Shown: positions 35,827 to 44,285, counted from the stretch's first letter. The stretch is DNA of 64,000 bases from Segetibacter sp. 3557_3 (GCF_004354985.1 NZ_SMSK01000014.1:120373-184372); one strand, 5' to 3'. Translations and numbers: made by a program. The notes: a model not told the origin generated them from the letters alone.

Positions 35827-36103
35827 ATGGAAAGTATTTGTGAATTTATCCGGCTATTGCCGGAAACAAAAAGCCTGCGTACTCAGTTAAACGATGGTGG
35901 AGAAAGATCATGAAGGATCGAAGATTGGATTATGCACATCGTTAAAGATTTAGCTGGAGAAAGTCGTTGTTAATGAATCACTAAAACCATACCATGCCGC
36001 CTCAAAGATGCTATCGGCATCCTACACTTAACACCTTCATCTAAAAGCAACTGCCGCCTTTAAATAACCCTTGTCAACAGCAGCTATTCCGCTTAACAAA
36101 CAT

Positions 36104-36119
36104 ACTAACAACTGTTAGT
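36104..36119. promoter_or_regulatory. Candidate PaaR (TetR) operator upstream of paaA
   Basis: ACTAAC-AACT-GTTAGT is an inverted repeat with the same arms and spacer length as the site before tetR-paaE at 13588-13603. It lies about 20 bases upstream of a -7 box, so it would cover the -33 region of the paaA promoter, which suits repression. Confidence 0.75.
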
Positions 36120-36138
36120 TTTTTATAATAAACTTACC

Positions 36139-36146
36139 TACATTTG
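36139..36146 (+). promoter_or_regulatory. -7 box of the paaA promoter (TACATTTG)
   Basis: Exact match to TAnnTTTG, 17 bases before the first ATG of paaA at 36164 and about 20 bases after the candidate operator, whose right arm takes the place of the -33 element. Confidence 0.65.
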
Positions 36147-36163
36147 AACATTAAACCACGGGT

Positions 36164-37111
36164 ATGATGTCGACGGAACCAGAAGTTTCTTTTACTAATA
36201 AAATTGACCAGGAAATTAAAATCGAGCCGAAAGACTGGATGCCTGAGCAATACCGTAAGATGCTTATCCGGCAAATCAGCCAGCATGCGCACAGTGAGAT
36301 TGTAGGCATGTTGCCCGAGGGAAACTGGATTACGCGTGCGCCTTCACTCAAAAGAAAAGCTACGCTTATTGCAAAGGTCCAGGACGAAGCAGGACACGGA
36401 CTTTATTTATACAGTGCTGCAGAAACACTTGGTATCAGCAGGCAGGAAATGCTGGATCAGCTGCATTCCGGCAAAGCCAAATATTCTTCCATTTTCAATT
36501 ATCCAACACTAACCTGGGCCGATATTGGCGCAATTGGCTGGCTCGTTGATGGTGCCGCTATTATGAACCAGGTACCGCTGTGTAGAAGCAGCTTCGGACC
36601 TTATGCACGGGCAATGGTGCGCATCTGCAAAGAGGAAAGCTTTCATCAACGACAAGGTTTTGAGATACTCCTGACTTTGAGCCGTGGCTCCGATGCGCAA
36701 CGCGCGATGGCGCAGGATGCACTGAACCGCTGGTGGTGGCCGAGTGTAATGATGTTCGGACCGAAAGACGACGAGAGTCCAAACACACTGCAAAGCATGC
36801 GTTGGAAAATCAAACGGTTTTCGAATGATGAGTTGCGGCAAAAGTTTATTGATGTTTGTGCGGAGCAGGTAAAGTTTTTAAACCTCGAATTGCCCGACGA
36901 GCACCTGAAGTGGAACGAGGAAACCCGTCATTACGATTTTGGCCCGATCAACTGGACCGAGTTCTGGCAGGTGGTTAATGGTAATGGCCCTTGTAATAAA
37001 CAGCGGCTTGATGCACGCCGCAAAGCGCATGACGACGGACAGTGGGTACGGGATGCTGCGGCAGCTTATGCCGATAAAAAACGACAACAACAATCACAGG
37101 CGGCAGCCTGA
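36164..37111 (+). CDS. paaA: 1,2-phenylacetyl-CoA epoxidase, catalytic subunit PaaA
   Basis: Di-iron oxygenase subunit converting phenylacetyl-CoA to its ring 1,2-epoxide. The family signature is clear: [23 protein letters not shown] near residue 25, an iron-ligand-type [17 protein letters not shown] (ExxH-like), and EESFHQRQG further on. The 315-residue length is normal. ATG 36164 and ATG 36167 are both possible starts. First gene of paaABC(D)-paaG; repression by the TetR protein through the operator 45 bases upstream is inferred. Confidence 0.97.
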   Translation: MMSTEPEVSFTNKIDQEIKIEPKDWMPEQYRKMLIRQISQHAHSEIVGMLPEGNWITRAPSLKRKATLIAKVQDEAGHGLYLYSAAETLGISRQEMLDQLHSGKAKYSSIFNYPTLTWADIGAIGWLVDGAAIMNQVPLCRSSFGPYARAMVRICKEESFHQRQGFEILLTLSRGSDAQRAMAQDALNRWWWPSVMMFGPKDDESPNTLQSMRWKIKRFSNDELRQKFIDVCAEQVKFLNLELPDEHLKWNEETRHYDFGPINWTEFWQVVNGNGPCNKQRLDARRKAHDDGQWVRDAAAAYADKKRQQQSQAAA

Positions 37112-37203
37112 TAACTTATATGGTGAAAGGGAGCCATGGCCTTTAACAATTGCTTGCTGTTTGAATACCCGCTCCCTTTTCACCATCTTATTAATGTGTA
37201 ATT

Positions 37204-37488
37204 ATGAACCAGGACTGGCCTTTATGGGAAGTCTTTATTCGCGGCCGGCAGGGGCTCGACCACAAACATGTGGGCAGCCTGCACGCCGCCGATGCAGCTA
37301 TGGCCATTGAAAACGCGCGTGATGTTTATACCCGCCGCATGGAAGGCATTAGCATATGGGTGGTTGAAAGCCGCAACATACATGCAAGCAATCCGGAAGA
37401 GGCTTCCAGCTTATACGATCCGGCAAACGACAAACCTTATCGTCATCCCACCTTTTACGATTTGCCTGAGGCGTTGAAGCACATGTAA
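37204..37488 (+). CDS. paaB: 1,2-phenylacetyl-CoA epoxidase subunit PaaB
   Basis: A 94-residue subunit of the epoxidase complex, recognised from WPLWEVFIRGRQGLDHKHVG at the N terminus, followed by SLHAADAAMAIENARDVYTRR and the typical VWVV-like strand. It bridges PaaAC to the reductase in known complexes. Separated from paaA by 92 bases. In most genomes paaC follows directly; here about 0.7 kb is inserted between them. Confidence 0.96.
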   Translation: MNQDWPLWEVFIRGRQGLDHKHVGSLHAADAAMAIENARDVYTRRMEGISIWVVESRNIHASNPEEASSLYDPANDKPYRHPTFYDLPEALKHM

Positions 37489-37499
37489 TTTGGGAACAA

Positions 37500-37531
37500 G
37501 TTGATAGGTTGATAAGTTGATAGGTTGACTG
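37500..37531 (+). repeat. Left 8-bp tandem array of the four-helix cassette
   Basis: Units GTTGATAG, GTTGATAA, GTTGATAG and GTTGACTG in direct succession, starting 11 bases after the paaB stop. Reverse complements of the units at 38166-38205. Confidence 0.8.
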
Positions 37532-37630
37532 GTGTGATAAGTCGGCAGGCTGTGAATTTTTAGGGGAGAAAAAAGCTTTTCGCTAAAGTATTAAGTGGGG
37601 TAATTTCGTTTTTGGGCCCGGCATAGGCGC

Positions 37631-37664
37631 ATGGGGCAGCATCGTTGCGTCGCACTCTTGTACT
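37631..37664 (+). repeat. Short interspersed repeat R1, fullest copy
   Basis: ATGGGGCAGCATCGTTGCGT continued by CGCACTCTTGTAC; the longest match of the family. It lies inside the cassette, about 105 bases before the four-helix bundle start. Confidence 0.75.
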
Positions 37665-37769
37665 TTGATATCAATTAGCAGCTTAAGTTTTCCTCCTAGA
37701 AATCTCGTAAATCGAAGTATCTTCTTTTGCTTAATAGTGGCTAGTCTCCCACTAACAACTTTGAAAACA

Positions 37770-38150
37770 ATGAGCGAAACTCCTCATCAAAGTTTTACAC
37801 AGCTCGACGTTTGGAAAAAAACACGAGTATTTAAAAATGAAATCTTTGATGTTGTTAAATCATTTCCAGCTGACGAGAAATACCGGCTCGGCGATCAACT
37901 CATTCGTGCGTCAAGATCGATAAACGCCAATATATCCGAAGGGCACGGGAGGTACACTTTCAAAGACCAACTGCACTTTTGCATTCAGGCACGCGGTTCG
38001 CTTAGCGAGTGTTATAACCATCTTATTGATGCGTATGACGCCAAATACATAGACAAAGAAAAACTTCAATATTTAAAGAACTTCATCGATGAAATAGAAC
38101 GATTATTAAACGGTTACATCAGCTGGCTCAGAAAGAATACCAGCACCTGA
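37770..38150 (+). CDS. Four-helix bundle protein of the 23S rRNA-intervening-sequence (S23/IVP) family
   Basis: About 126 residues from ATG 37770 (MSETPHQSFTQLDVWKK); the frame is open upstream, but that part looks non-coding. Family pattern: LDVWKKTRVFKNEIFDVVKSFP, EKYRLGDQLIRASRSINANISEG, a charged helix, then LNHLI-type helix and ERLLNGYISWLRK. These proteins are named from intervening sequences within 23S rRNA genes but often stand alone, and they resemble the Avd accessory protein of diversity-generating retroelements. The function is unknown. It is located between paaB and paaC, outside any rRNA gene. Confidence 0.9.
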   Translation: MSETPHQSFTQLDVWKKTRVFKNEIFDVVKSFPADEKYRLGDQLIRASRSINANISEGHGRYTFKDQLHFCIQARGSLSECYNHLIDAYDAKYIDKEKLQYLKNFIDEIERLLNGYISWLRKNTST

Positions 38151-38165
38151 TCCGTCGCTGACAAC

Positions 38166-38205
38166 CTATCAACTTATCAACCTATCAACTTATCAACTTA
38201 TCGAC
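38166..38205 (-). repeat. Right 8-bp tandem array of the four-helix cassette
   Basis: Five contiguous units: CTATCAAC, TTATCAAC, CTATCAAC, TTATCAAC, TTATCGAC. They are inverted relative to the left array. The array ends 12 bases before the ATA codon at which paaC homology begins. Confidence 0.8.
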
Positions 38206-38217
38206 TTCCAAACTTAC

Positions 38218-39000
38218 ATACTGCCGACCTACTCCCTCCACCTTGCCGACAACGCCCTGATACTGGGGCATAGAAACAGTGAGTGGACGGGACATGGACC
38301 CATACTGGAACAAGATATTGCGCTAAGCAATATTGCACTGGACCTGGTTGGACATGCACGCAATTTCTACCAATATGCAGCAACGTTGATAGACCCGGTT
38401 AAGTCGACTTTTGCAACGTTCAGGAATATCGGAACAACCATTACCGAAGATCACCTGGCTTATTTACGCGATGCCGGTGAATACCGGAATGTTCAGCTGG
38501 TAGAACAACCCAATGGCGACTGGGCACACACTATCCTGCGGCAGTTTTTCTTTAGCACTTATCAATATTACCTGTACACCGACCTGTTGAAAAGTGGGGA
38601 CAGGCAACTGGCAGCGATAGCTGAAAAATCTATAAAAGAAACCACGTATCATCTTCGCTGGAGCAGTGAATGGGTGATCAGGCTCGGCGACGGCACAACA
38701 GAAAGTCATGAAAGAATGCTTGTTGCGATCAGTAATCTTGAGCCATTTACACCAGAGCTATTCAACCCGGCCCCATTTGAAAAACAAGCCGCCGCGGCCG
38801 GCTTTGGTGTTGACCCTGCGGCGCTCAAAGAACGATGGATGGACAAGGTAGAAACCATATTCAACGAGGCTACCCTTCAACTAACAAAGGACAATTTTTT
38901 TGTCACCAACGGAAAAGAAGGATTCCATTCGGAGCACCTGAGTTACCTTTTGTCGGAGATGCAATTTCTTCAACGAACCCACCCTGGCGCAACCTGGTGA
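38218..39000 (+). CDS. paaC: 1,2-phenylacetyl-CoA epoxidase subunit PaaC (start codon non-canonical or lost)
   Basis: Ferritin-like structural subunit of the epoxidase. The family N terminus is present in full: YSLHLADNALILGHRN, then EWTGHGPILEQDIALSNIAL, but no ATG, GTG or TTG exists in this frame between the TAA at 38107 and TTG 38386; that TTG would delete about 55 conserved residues. Full length (about 260 residues) needs initiation at ATA 38218 or CTG 38221, or read-in from upstream. The rest, including LRQFFFSTYQYYLYTDLL and VRLGDGTTESHERM-like segment, looks intact. The arrival of the upstream cassette probably replaced the native start. Functional status uncertain. Confidence 0.85.
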   Translation: MLPTYSLHLADNALILGHRNSEWTGHGPILEQDIALSNIALDLVGHARNFYQYAATLIDPVKSTFATFRNIGTTITEDHLAYLRDAGEYRNVQLVEQPNGDWAHTILRQFFFSTYQYYLYTDLLKSGDRQLAAIAEKSIKETTYHLRWSSEWVIRLGDGTTESHERMLVAISNLEPFTPELFNPAPFEKQAAAAGFGVDPAALKERWMDKVETIFNEATLQLTKDNFFVTNGKEGFHSEHLSYLLSEMQFLQRTHPGATW

Positions 39001-39025
39001 CTGGGGCCGGATCACAACTAAGCAG

Positions 39026-39538
39026 ATGAACAGCGCAACAGCAATTCCTGGAAGAATATACGACATACTGGAAACGGTGAAAGATCCTGAGTTGCCAGTA
39101 TTGTCCATACTCGATCTTGGCATCGTGCGCGAGGTACACTTGCCGGATGAAAATGATAGCCGTAAGATTAATATTGTGATTACTCCAACTTACAGCGGCT
39201 GCCCAGCCATGGACCTGATTGCATTGCAGGTAAGGGTTGCATTATTACAACATGGCTTTAAAGATGTACAGGTCACTACCAGCCTTTCCCCCGCATGGAC
39301 GACAGCCTGGATGACCCACAACGGAAAAGAGAAGTTAAAGGCATACGGGATAGCACCTCCAAACGCAGTACACAGCGTTTGTTCTCCTGATGCATTCCAG
39401 GCCGATGAAGCAGTACAGTGCCCACGCTGCGATTCCTACCATACCCGGCTCATCAGCCGGTTTGCAAGTACAGCCTGCAAATCGATGTACCAGTGCAACG
39501 ATTGTAAAGAGCCGTTTGATTATTTTAAATGTCATTGA
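39026..39538 (+). CDS. paaD: 1,2-phenylacetyl-CoA epoxidase subunit PaaD
   Basis: A 170-residue protein with an N-terminal MIP18/DUF59 domain (IYDILETVKDPELPVLSILDLGIVRE split over two strands; TPTYSGCPAMDLI) and a C-terminal zinc-ribbon (CPRCDSYHTRLISRFASTACK, then YQCNDCKEPFDYFKCH). PaaD is thought to help assemble metal centres of the epoxidase system. It begins 25 bases after the paaC stop and belongs to the same transcript. Confidence 0.96.
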   Translation: MNSATAIPGRIYDILETVKDPELPVLSILDLGIVREVHLPDENDSRKINIVITPTYSGCPAMDLIALQVRVALLQHGFKDVQVTTSLSPAWTTAWMTHNGKEKLKAYGIAPPNAVHSVCSPDAFQADEAVQCPRCDSYHTRLISRFASTACKSMYQCNDCKEPFDYFKCH

Positions 39539-39567
39539 GCTTAAATTGCAGCTACTAAATTGAAGCT

Positions 39568-40341
39568 ATGCCTGCATTAATTTTTGAAACCAGGGAACAG
39601 GTCGCATTTATTACATTAAACCGTCCGGATAAACTGAATGCGTTTAACCACAAAATGACGGAGCACCTGCAGGCGGCACTGGACGATTGCGCCGCACCCC
39701 ATATCCGGGCTGTAATGATCACCGGTGCAGGTAAGGCATTTTCTGCAGGACAAGACCTTGCTGAGTTAACCGACCCCAATTTTCCGGGTATGAACCATAT
39801 CTTGTCGGAGCGATACAATCCGTTGGTTTCAAAAATCCGACGCTTATCAAAACCGGTTGTTGCAGCCGTTAATGGCGTTGCTGCAGGTGCAGGGGCCAAC
39901 CTTGCTTTATGTTGCGATATCATTGTTGCGGCGACCAGTGCGTCTTTCATTCAATCATTTAGCCAGATCGGATTGATACCTGACACCGGTGGAACTTTTT
40001 TCCTTCCCCGCCTGGTTGGATGGCAAAAGGCAAGTGCGTTAATGATGCTGGGTGAAAAAATTTCCGCAGAGGATGCAGAACGTTTTGGAATGATATACAA
40101 AGTTTTTGATGATGCTTCATTTTCCGAAAACGCCATAGCGCTTACAAACCGGCTTGCGCAGATGCCCACAAAAGGCCTGGCTTATATTAAACAGGCACTA
40201 AGATGGTCGATTAGTCATACAATGGATGAGCAGTTGCAAAATGAAGACAAGTTGCAACAGCGGGCCGCTGCGACAAACGACTTTAAGGAAGGCGTTGCTG
40301 CATTCCTTGAAAAGCGATCCCCCGTTTTTAAGGGCGAGTAG
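39568..40341 (+). CDS. paaG: Enoyl-CoA hydratase/isomerase family protein, probable epoxyphenylacetyl-CoA isomerase PaaG
   Basis: Crotonase-fold protein of 257 residues. ITGAGKAFSAGQDLAEL supplies the oxyanion-hole region, and SQIGLIPDTGGTFFLPRLVG closely resembles the PaaG pattern, in which the Asp of PDxGGT is catalytic; the hydratase Glu pair is not in the expected form. PaaG converts the ring epoxide to the oxepin-CoA. It follows paaD by 29 bases. A PaaF-type hydratase is the main alternative. Confidence 0.88.
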   Translation: MPALIFETREQVAFITLNRPDKLNAFNHKMTEHLQAALDDCAAPHIRAVMITGAGKAFSAGQDLAELTDPNFPGMNHILSERYNPLVSKIRRLSKPVVAAVNGVAAGAGANLALCCDIIVAATSASFIQSFSQIGLIPDTGGTFFLPRLVGWQKASALMMLGEKISAEDAERFGMIYKVFDDASFSENAIALTNRLAQMPTKGLAYIKQALRWSISHTMDEQLQNEDKLQQRAAATNDFKEGVAAFLEKRSPVFKGE

Positions 40342-40594
40342 CCCGGGCTCCAACTACTAAGTATTAATCACACCAGATCTTTCGATTGCAATTGGAACAA
40401 TGCTGCCGTTGCACAGGGAAAACGCCGGTTAAAAGGGAACCGGAACTACCGACCACTTGTCGAGGGTTCAAGCACGAATTAATCGGCATCAAACCCTGAA
40501 CGATTGACATCAACCCCGCGTGACAAGATCCAGTTTGCTTACCAGGTAATTGGGTTATTAAATCTGGAAAAAACCAATACCACAAATTTCAAAA

Positions 40595-41188
40595 ATGTTT
40601 TACTGCTTCAACGGCTTTACACCTGTGGTACATCCGGGTTCTTTTGTGCATCCGCAAGCTGCAGTTACCGGCAATGTTATAATCGGCAAAAACGTATACA
40701 TAGGGCCGGGCGCTGCGCTCCGGGGCGACTGGGGTGGAATTGTGATTGAAGATGGCTGTAACGTGCAGGAAAACTGTACGATCCACATGTTCCCGGGTGT
40801 TTCAGTGCTCCTGAAAGAAGGTGCGCATATTGGTCACGGGGCTGTTATTCATGGGGCGACAATCGGGCGCAACTGCCTCGTTGGTATGAATGCCGTTATC
40901 ATGGACAATGTGATCGTTGGTGATGAATGTATCATTGGCGCGTTAAGCTTTGTAAAAGCAGGTGATAACATCCCGGATCGCAGCTTACTGGTTGGAAACC
41001 CTGCAAAAATTATCAAGGAGGTTAGCGACGATATGATTGCCTGGAAAACGGATGGCACCAGGTTATACCAACAATTGCCACAGCAGATGTTTGAAGCTTG
41101 GAAGGAATGTGATCCGCTTACCGAACCAGAGCCAGGCCGGCCGGTACAGCCGGCAAATTACTTTACGTGGAAAAAGAACCGGCCTTAG
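40595..41188 (+). CDS. paaY: PaaY-like gamma-carbonic-anhydrase fold protein (thioesterase)
   Basis: A left-handed beta-helix of hexapeptide repeats (VIIGKNVYIGPGAALRGD, GAHIGHGAVIHGATIGRNCLVG) with the three metal-binding His in the repeats, and the PaaY-type end SDDMIAWKTDGTRLYQQL and EPGRPVQPANYF. PaaY in Escherichia coli is a thioesterase that clears dead-end CoA intermediates of the paa pathway. It is 253 bases from paaG, so it may have its own promoter. ATG 40595 matches the family N terminus. Confidence 0.92.
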   Translation: MFYCFNGFTPVVHPGSFVHPQAAVTGNVIIGKNVYIGPGAALRGDWGGIVIEDGCNVQENCTIHMFPGVSVLLKEGAHIGHGAVIHGATIGRNCLVGMNAVIMDNVIVGDECIIGALSFVKAGDNIPDRSLLVGNPAKIIKEVSDDMIAWKTDGTRLYQQLPQQMFEAWKECDPLTEPEPGRPVQPANYFTWKKNRP

Positions 41189-41498
41189 CTTTTCTTAGCA
41201 TGAAAACCTCTCTGAGACAAGGCGAATTTAAATCTATGTCGGCTGGTATTGTCAAGAACTTGCTGTTGCACGCATAACCTTACAAGTGCTATTGTGTGTA
41301 TGCTAACAATGGCACCCGGGTATCCTGGATTGAACGGATTGCCACAGATTTTTTTTAAAGCGAATAGGCGACAGCTAATAGTTTGCCAGTAAAAATTAAC
41401 GGCTGCAGCAGGAACTCATAATTAACTAGTACCGGTAAATGCACCTTAGCATTATACGCCTCTGAAAAGATCAAAAGATTCGGTATAAGTGAGTGATA

Positions 41499-41561
41499 CC
41501 CCCGTCCGAACCGGTTCATCCGGGCGGGCGTCCGACTGGGGTGGACCGGGCGGGCAACGAT
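41499..41561. repeat. GC-rich hairpin repeat R3, copy 2
   Basis: CCCCGTCCGAACCGGTTCAT followed by CCGGGCGGGCG has the same frame as 15606-15647, with an inner GAACCGGTTC palindrome; a second GGGCGGGCAACGAT follows after about 20 extra bases. The surrounding 41189-41619 gap contains no gene. Confidence 0.65.
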
Positions 41562-41596
41562 GTTGGGCGATCGTCCGCTGCGCGTACCATAAAGCT

Positions 41597-41604
41597 TATC
41601 TTTG
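41597..41604 (+). promoter_or_regulatory. Candidate -7 box of obgE (TATCTTTG)
   Basis: Exact TAnnTTTG match, 15 bases before the obgE ATG. No convincing -33 element is visible at the expected distance. Confidence 0.5.
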
Positions 41605-41619
41605 CTGCTTTAGCTACAA

Positions 41620-42618
41620 ATGGAAAAGACAAACTTTATTGACTATATACGCATTTTCGCACGCAGTGGTCATGGCGGTGCAGGATGCAGGCATTTTCTT
41701 CGTAATAAACTTACCGCTATGGGTGGGCCTGACGGCGGTGACGGGGGACGCGGCGGACACATTATACTTAGGGGCAACAGTCAGCTATGGACGTTGCTGC
41801 ATTTGCGTTATTATAAAAACGTACTTGCCGAGAACGGTGAAAACGGTAGTAAAAGCAATATGACCGGACGCGAAGGCAAAGACGTGATCATTGAAGTGCC
41901 ATTAGGAACGATTGCTAAAGATGAACTCAGCGGAAACGTTGAAGCAGAAATCCTGGAAGAAGGGCAAGAAGTGATTTGGATGAAGGGTGGACGCGGCGGC
42001 CTTGGCAATTCTAATTTTGCCACCCCTACTAACCAGGCGCCGGAACATGCTCAACCTGGCGAAGAAGGAGTTGAAGGTTGGAAGGTACTTGAACTAAAGG
42101 TGCTTGCAGATGTTGGTCTTGTGGGTTTCCCTAATGCAGGAAAATCAACCCTGCTGTCGACCATAACTGCAGCAAAACCAAAAATCGCTGATTATGCTTT
42201 TACAACCCTGGTGCCTCACCTGGGAATGGTTGAATACCGGGATGGCAAAAGCTTTTGCATTGCGGATCTGCCCGGAATAATAGAGGGCGCGGCTGAAGGA
42301 AAAGGGCTTGGACATCGTTTTTTACGACACATTGAAAGAAATGCCTGCCTGTTGTTTTTACTGCCAGCTGACAGCAAGGATCATAAAGAAGAATTTGCGA
42401 TTTTATTAAAAGAACTCGAAGAGTATAATCCTGAGATGTTGCAGAAAGACTTCATCATCGCTATTAGTAAAAGCGACATGCTGGATGATGAATTAAAAAG
42501 AGACATTAAGAAGGAGTTACCTGAAAACATACCTCATCTTTTTATTTCTTCAGTGACCCAGCAGGGACTCACGGAGCTCAAGGACCTGCTTTGGAAAACG
42601 CTGAATAAACCTGTTTAG
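41620..42618 (+). CDS. obgE: GTPase Obg
   Basis: Essential GTPase involved in 50S ribosome maturation. A Gly-rich Obg fold occupies residues 1-155 ([44 protein letters not shown]), followed by the G domain with P-loop GFPNAGKST, switch [17 protein letters not shown] and the SKSD specificity motif. The 332-residue length matches the form lacking the C-terminal OCT extension, usual in Bacteroidota. Confidence 0.97.
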   Translation: MEKTNFIDYIRIFARSGHGGAGCRHFLRNKLTAMGGPDGGDGGRGGHIILRGNSQLWTLLHLRYYKNVLAENGENGSKSNMTGREGKDVIIEVPLGTIAKDELSGNVEAEILEEGQEVIWMKGGRGGLGNSNFATPTNQAPEHAQPGEEGVEGWKVLELKVLADVGLVGFPNAGKSTLLSTITAAKPKIADYAFTTLVPHLGMVEYRDGKSFCIADLPGIIEGAAEGKGLGHRFLRHIERNACLLFLLPADSKDHKEEFAILLKELEEYNPEMLQKDFIIAISKSDMLDDELKRDIKKELPENIPHLFISSVTQQGLTELKDLLWKTLNKPV

Positions 42619-42925
42619 CGATCATATTTCACTACTAAAGTTGCATCGTAGGATATACAAATTGGCCCGATATTTATTCTGATTGTTGTACGATTGATCG
42701 TTACAATTTGTTCATATGAACTATGTAACCGGTTCACAAAATTCGATTACTTTTACGGCTCATTGAGGCTAACGGTTTAAATCAAACCTCGATCCTCGAC
42801 ATCCTTCTTGCTGCCATACCAGCTTGCCTTCATTCTCCCGATTGCTTTAGATTGTTTGCACCTGTCATTGCTTGTATAAGCGTTGCTTCCAATTATCTCT
42901 TTTTTCGCACTTTAAAAACAACGTT
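42619..42925. other. Intergenic interval without recognisable features
   Basis: About 307 bases between obgE and the next plus-strand gene. I see no gene and no clear hairpin terminator; a plus-strand promoter for the next gene must lie here. Confidence 0.5.
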
Positions 42926-43336
42926 ATGAAAAAGCAATTATTTATGCATCGGGGAAAACTGTGTTTACTAATCGCAGCGTCCTTTTCCTTTTTGTCCGTT
43001 AGCGCAAGTGTTACAGATCCGGCAAAAGACTCCGTATCATCAGCTGCCAACATCAGGTATCTCGGTGCTACCGAGCACCTGCTGACATTTTCAGTAGACT
43101 TTCTTAATCCGGAAGGAAAACCATTTATTCTGGAGGTTAAAAATGAGCAGAATGAAACCCTGTACCGCCACAGCTACGACACCAAAAATTTCAGCAGGAA
43201 AATCTACCTGCAAAAAACGCCGGAACAAGGCCTGGTAAGCTTTGGTATACGTATGAACAAAGAGGTAATTAAAGAAACCTTTTCAATACGGCCCCAAACA
43301 AAGGTGGTAGAAAATCTTGTAGTTAAGCGCCTGTAA
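42926..43336 (+). CDS. Small secreted protein of unknown function
   Basis: About 136 residues from ATG 42926 (MKKQLF); an upstream open stretch is unlikely to be translated. A signal peptide ends near SVSASV. The mature part has regular beta-strand alternation (HLLTFSVDFLNPEGKPFILEV, KNFSRKIYLQKTPEQGLVSFGI) as in an Ig-like sandwich, similar in shape to the C-terminal modules of Bacteroidota secreted proteins but without a recognised type IX sorting signal. It converges with the lipoprotein gene 7 bases downstream. Confidence 0.8.
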   Translation: MKKQLFMHRGKLCLLIAASFSFLSVSASVTDPAKDSVSSAANIRYLGATEHLLTFSVDFLNPEGKPFILEVKNEQNETLYRHSYDTKNFSRKIYLQKTPEQGLVSFGIRMNKEVIKETFSIRPQTKVVENLVVKRL

Positions 43337-43343
43337 GCTGGCA

Positions 43344-43862
43344 TCATAACTCCCGGGCATCCTGTTTTTTCTCAGGAATCTTTAGTTCCGGGCTAAGATT
43401 TGGCTTAATTGTTCCAGGACTTGCTACACCGCTGTTTGATGCATCAAAAAAAGTCCAGTTTTTTCCATGATCAAGTGATTCGCCTACAAGGTAAGTGGTT
43501 GAAGTTACCTCTGCGCCTTGTAGGTGCATCATCATTTGTTGCTCAACAATACACTGAACATCTGTAGGTGTTTCTTTCACTTGCAGTATTCTTGACACCA
43601 TTAATTTTTTTATTGCTGAGTCGGGTACATCTTTCATTTGTGCTGTCATAAGCCTGGCCATCTGATCTTTTCCACCCAGGCGGGCAATCATATTGGGGTG
43701 CAGGTATGTCATAAAAGTTTCCCAGTCTTTATTTCGAAAAGCGAGCAGCATCTTGTCTGCTGAACGATAAATGTTCTTCTCAGTATTGTTCTTTGGATTA
43801 CGTGCATCTCCGCAAGCTGTCAAAACCAGCAGAACAGCCATCACAACAATCTTATACATCAA
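43344..43862 (-). CDS. Putative lipoprotein, possibly NTF2-like fold
   Basis: A 172-residue protein with lipobox LVLTACGDAR. The mature part has helical segments (SADKMLLAFRNKDWETFMTYLHP) then strands (VQCIVEQQMMMHLQGAEVTSTTYLVGES, GKNWTFFDAS), an order that suits an NTF2/SnoaL-like fold; this is a structural guess. The C-terminal region is Pro/Lys-rich. No named family recognised. Start could also be the second Met. Confidence 0.8.
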   Translation of the reverse strand: MMYKIVVMAVLLVLTACGDARNPKNNTEKNIYRSADKMLLAFRNKDWETFMTYLHPNMIARLGGKDQMARLMTAQMKDVPDSAIKKLMVSRILQVKETPTDVQCIVEQQMMMHLQGAEVTSTTYLVGESLDHGKNWTFFDASNSGVASPGTIKPNLSPELKIPEKKQDAREL

Positions 43863-43911
43863 GTTTTATTTGATTTTTTAAACACCAATTAGCCTACGCA
43901 CTTTCCGGATC

Positions 43912-44253
43912 TTACAACTGGCCCCCTGAGTTTGCCTCTATTCTGACCGCCGTACCGGTTGCGATTACCATCAACATGCTGCCGCTCGCTCCTACGGTTT
44001 CAAAATCCAGGTCGATACCTATGATTGCGTTTGCACCTATTTTACGTGCCTTATCAGTAAGTTCGTTTAACGCATTTGTACGTGCTTCGTCAATCACTTT
44101 TTCATAGGTCATACTTCGCCCTCCAACAATGTCAGCAAGCCCGGCAAAAAGGTCTTTAAATATGTTTGCGCCAATAATTGCCTCGGAGCTTATTACACCC
44201 AGGTAATCTTTAACCGGATAGCCCTCAATCGTATTCGTGGTTGTAGTGATCAT
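43912..44253 (-). CDS. YbjQ family (heavy-metal-binding-like) protein
   Basis: About 113 residues from ATG 44253 ([14 protein letters not shown]). The family pattern is clear: [19 protein letters not shown], the helix [33 protein letters not shown], and a final strand [13 protein letters not shown]. YbjQ proteins form pentameric rings; a heavy-metal role is suggested by name only. The frame continues upstream into the DNA glycosylase gene, but ATG 44253 gives the normal length. Confidence 0.92.
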   Translation of the reverse strand: MITTTTNTIEGYPVKDYLGVISSEAIIGANIFKDLFAGLADIVGGRSMTYEKVIDEARTNALNELTDKARKIGANAIIGIDLDFETVGASGSMLMVIATGTAVRIEANSGGQL

Positions 44254-44285
44254 AATGATTTCTGTATAACGTAAAATTAGGCTAT

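Larger units (their letters stand above)
37500..38205. mobile_element. Cassette with inverted terminal 8-bp arrays carrying a four-helix bundle (IVP-like) gene
   Basis: The left end has four tandem 8-bp units (GTTGATAG/GTTGATAA/GTTGATAG/GTTGACTG, 37500-37531) and the right end has five in the opposite orientation (CTATCAAC/TTATCAAC type, 38166-38205). Between them lie an R1 repeat at 37631 and the four-helix bundle gene. The arrays are complementary, so the cassette RNA could close into a long stem. It splits paaB from paaC and its right arm runs into the paaC reading frame. No transposase or recombinase is encoded, so movement in trans, or RNA-level function, is inference. Confidence 0.55.

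Noticed and set aside
37500..38205. Possible CRISPR or integron arrays at the four-helix cassette
   Set aside because: The 8-bp units are contiguous with no spacers, and there is no integrase or attC-like structure.
38386..39000. paaC starting at TTG 38386
   Set aside because: The conserved PaaC N-terminal sequence is encoded in frame for about 55 residues upstream, so this TTG is internal.
41489..41863. Plus-strand frame of 124 codons overlapping the start of obgE
   Set aside because: It begins in the R3 repeat and overlaps obgE in another frame; obgE is unambiguous.
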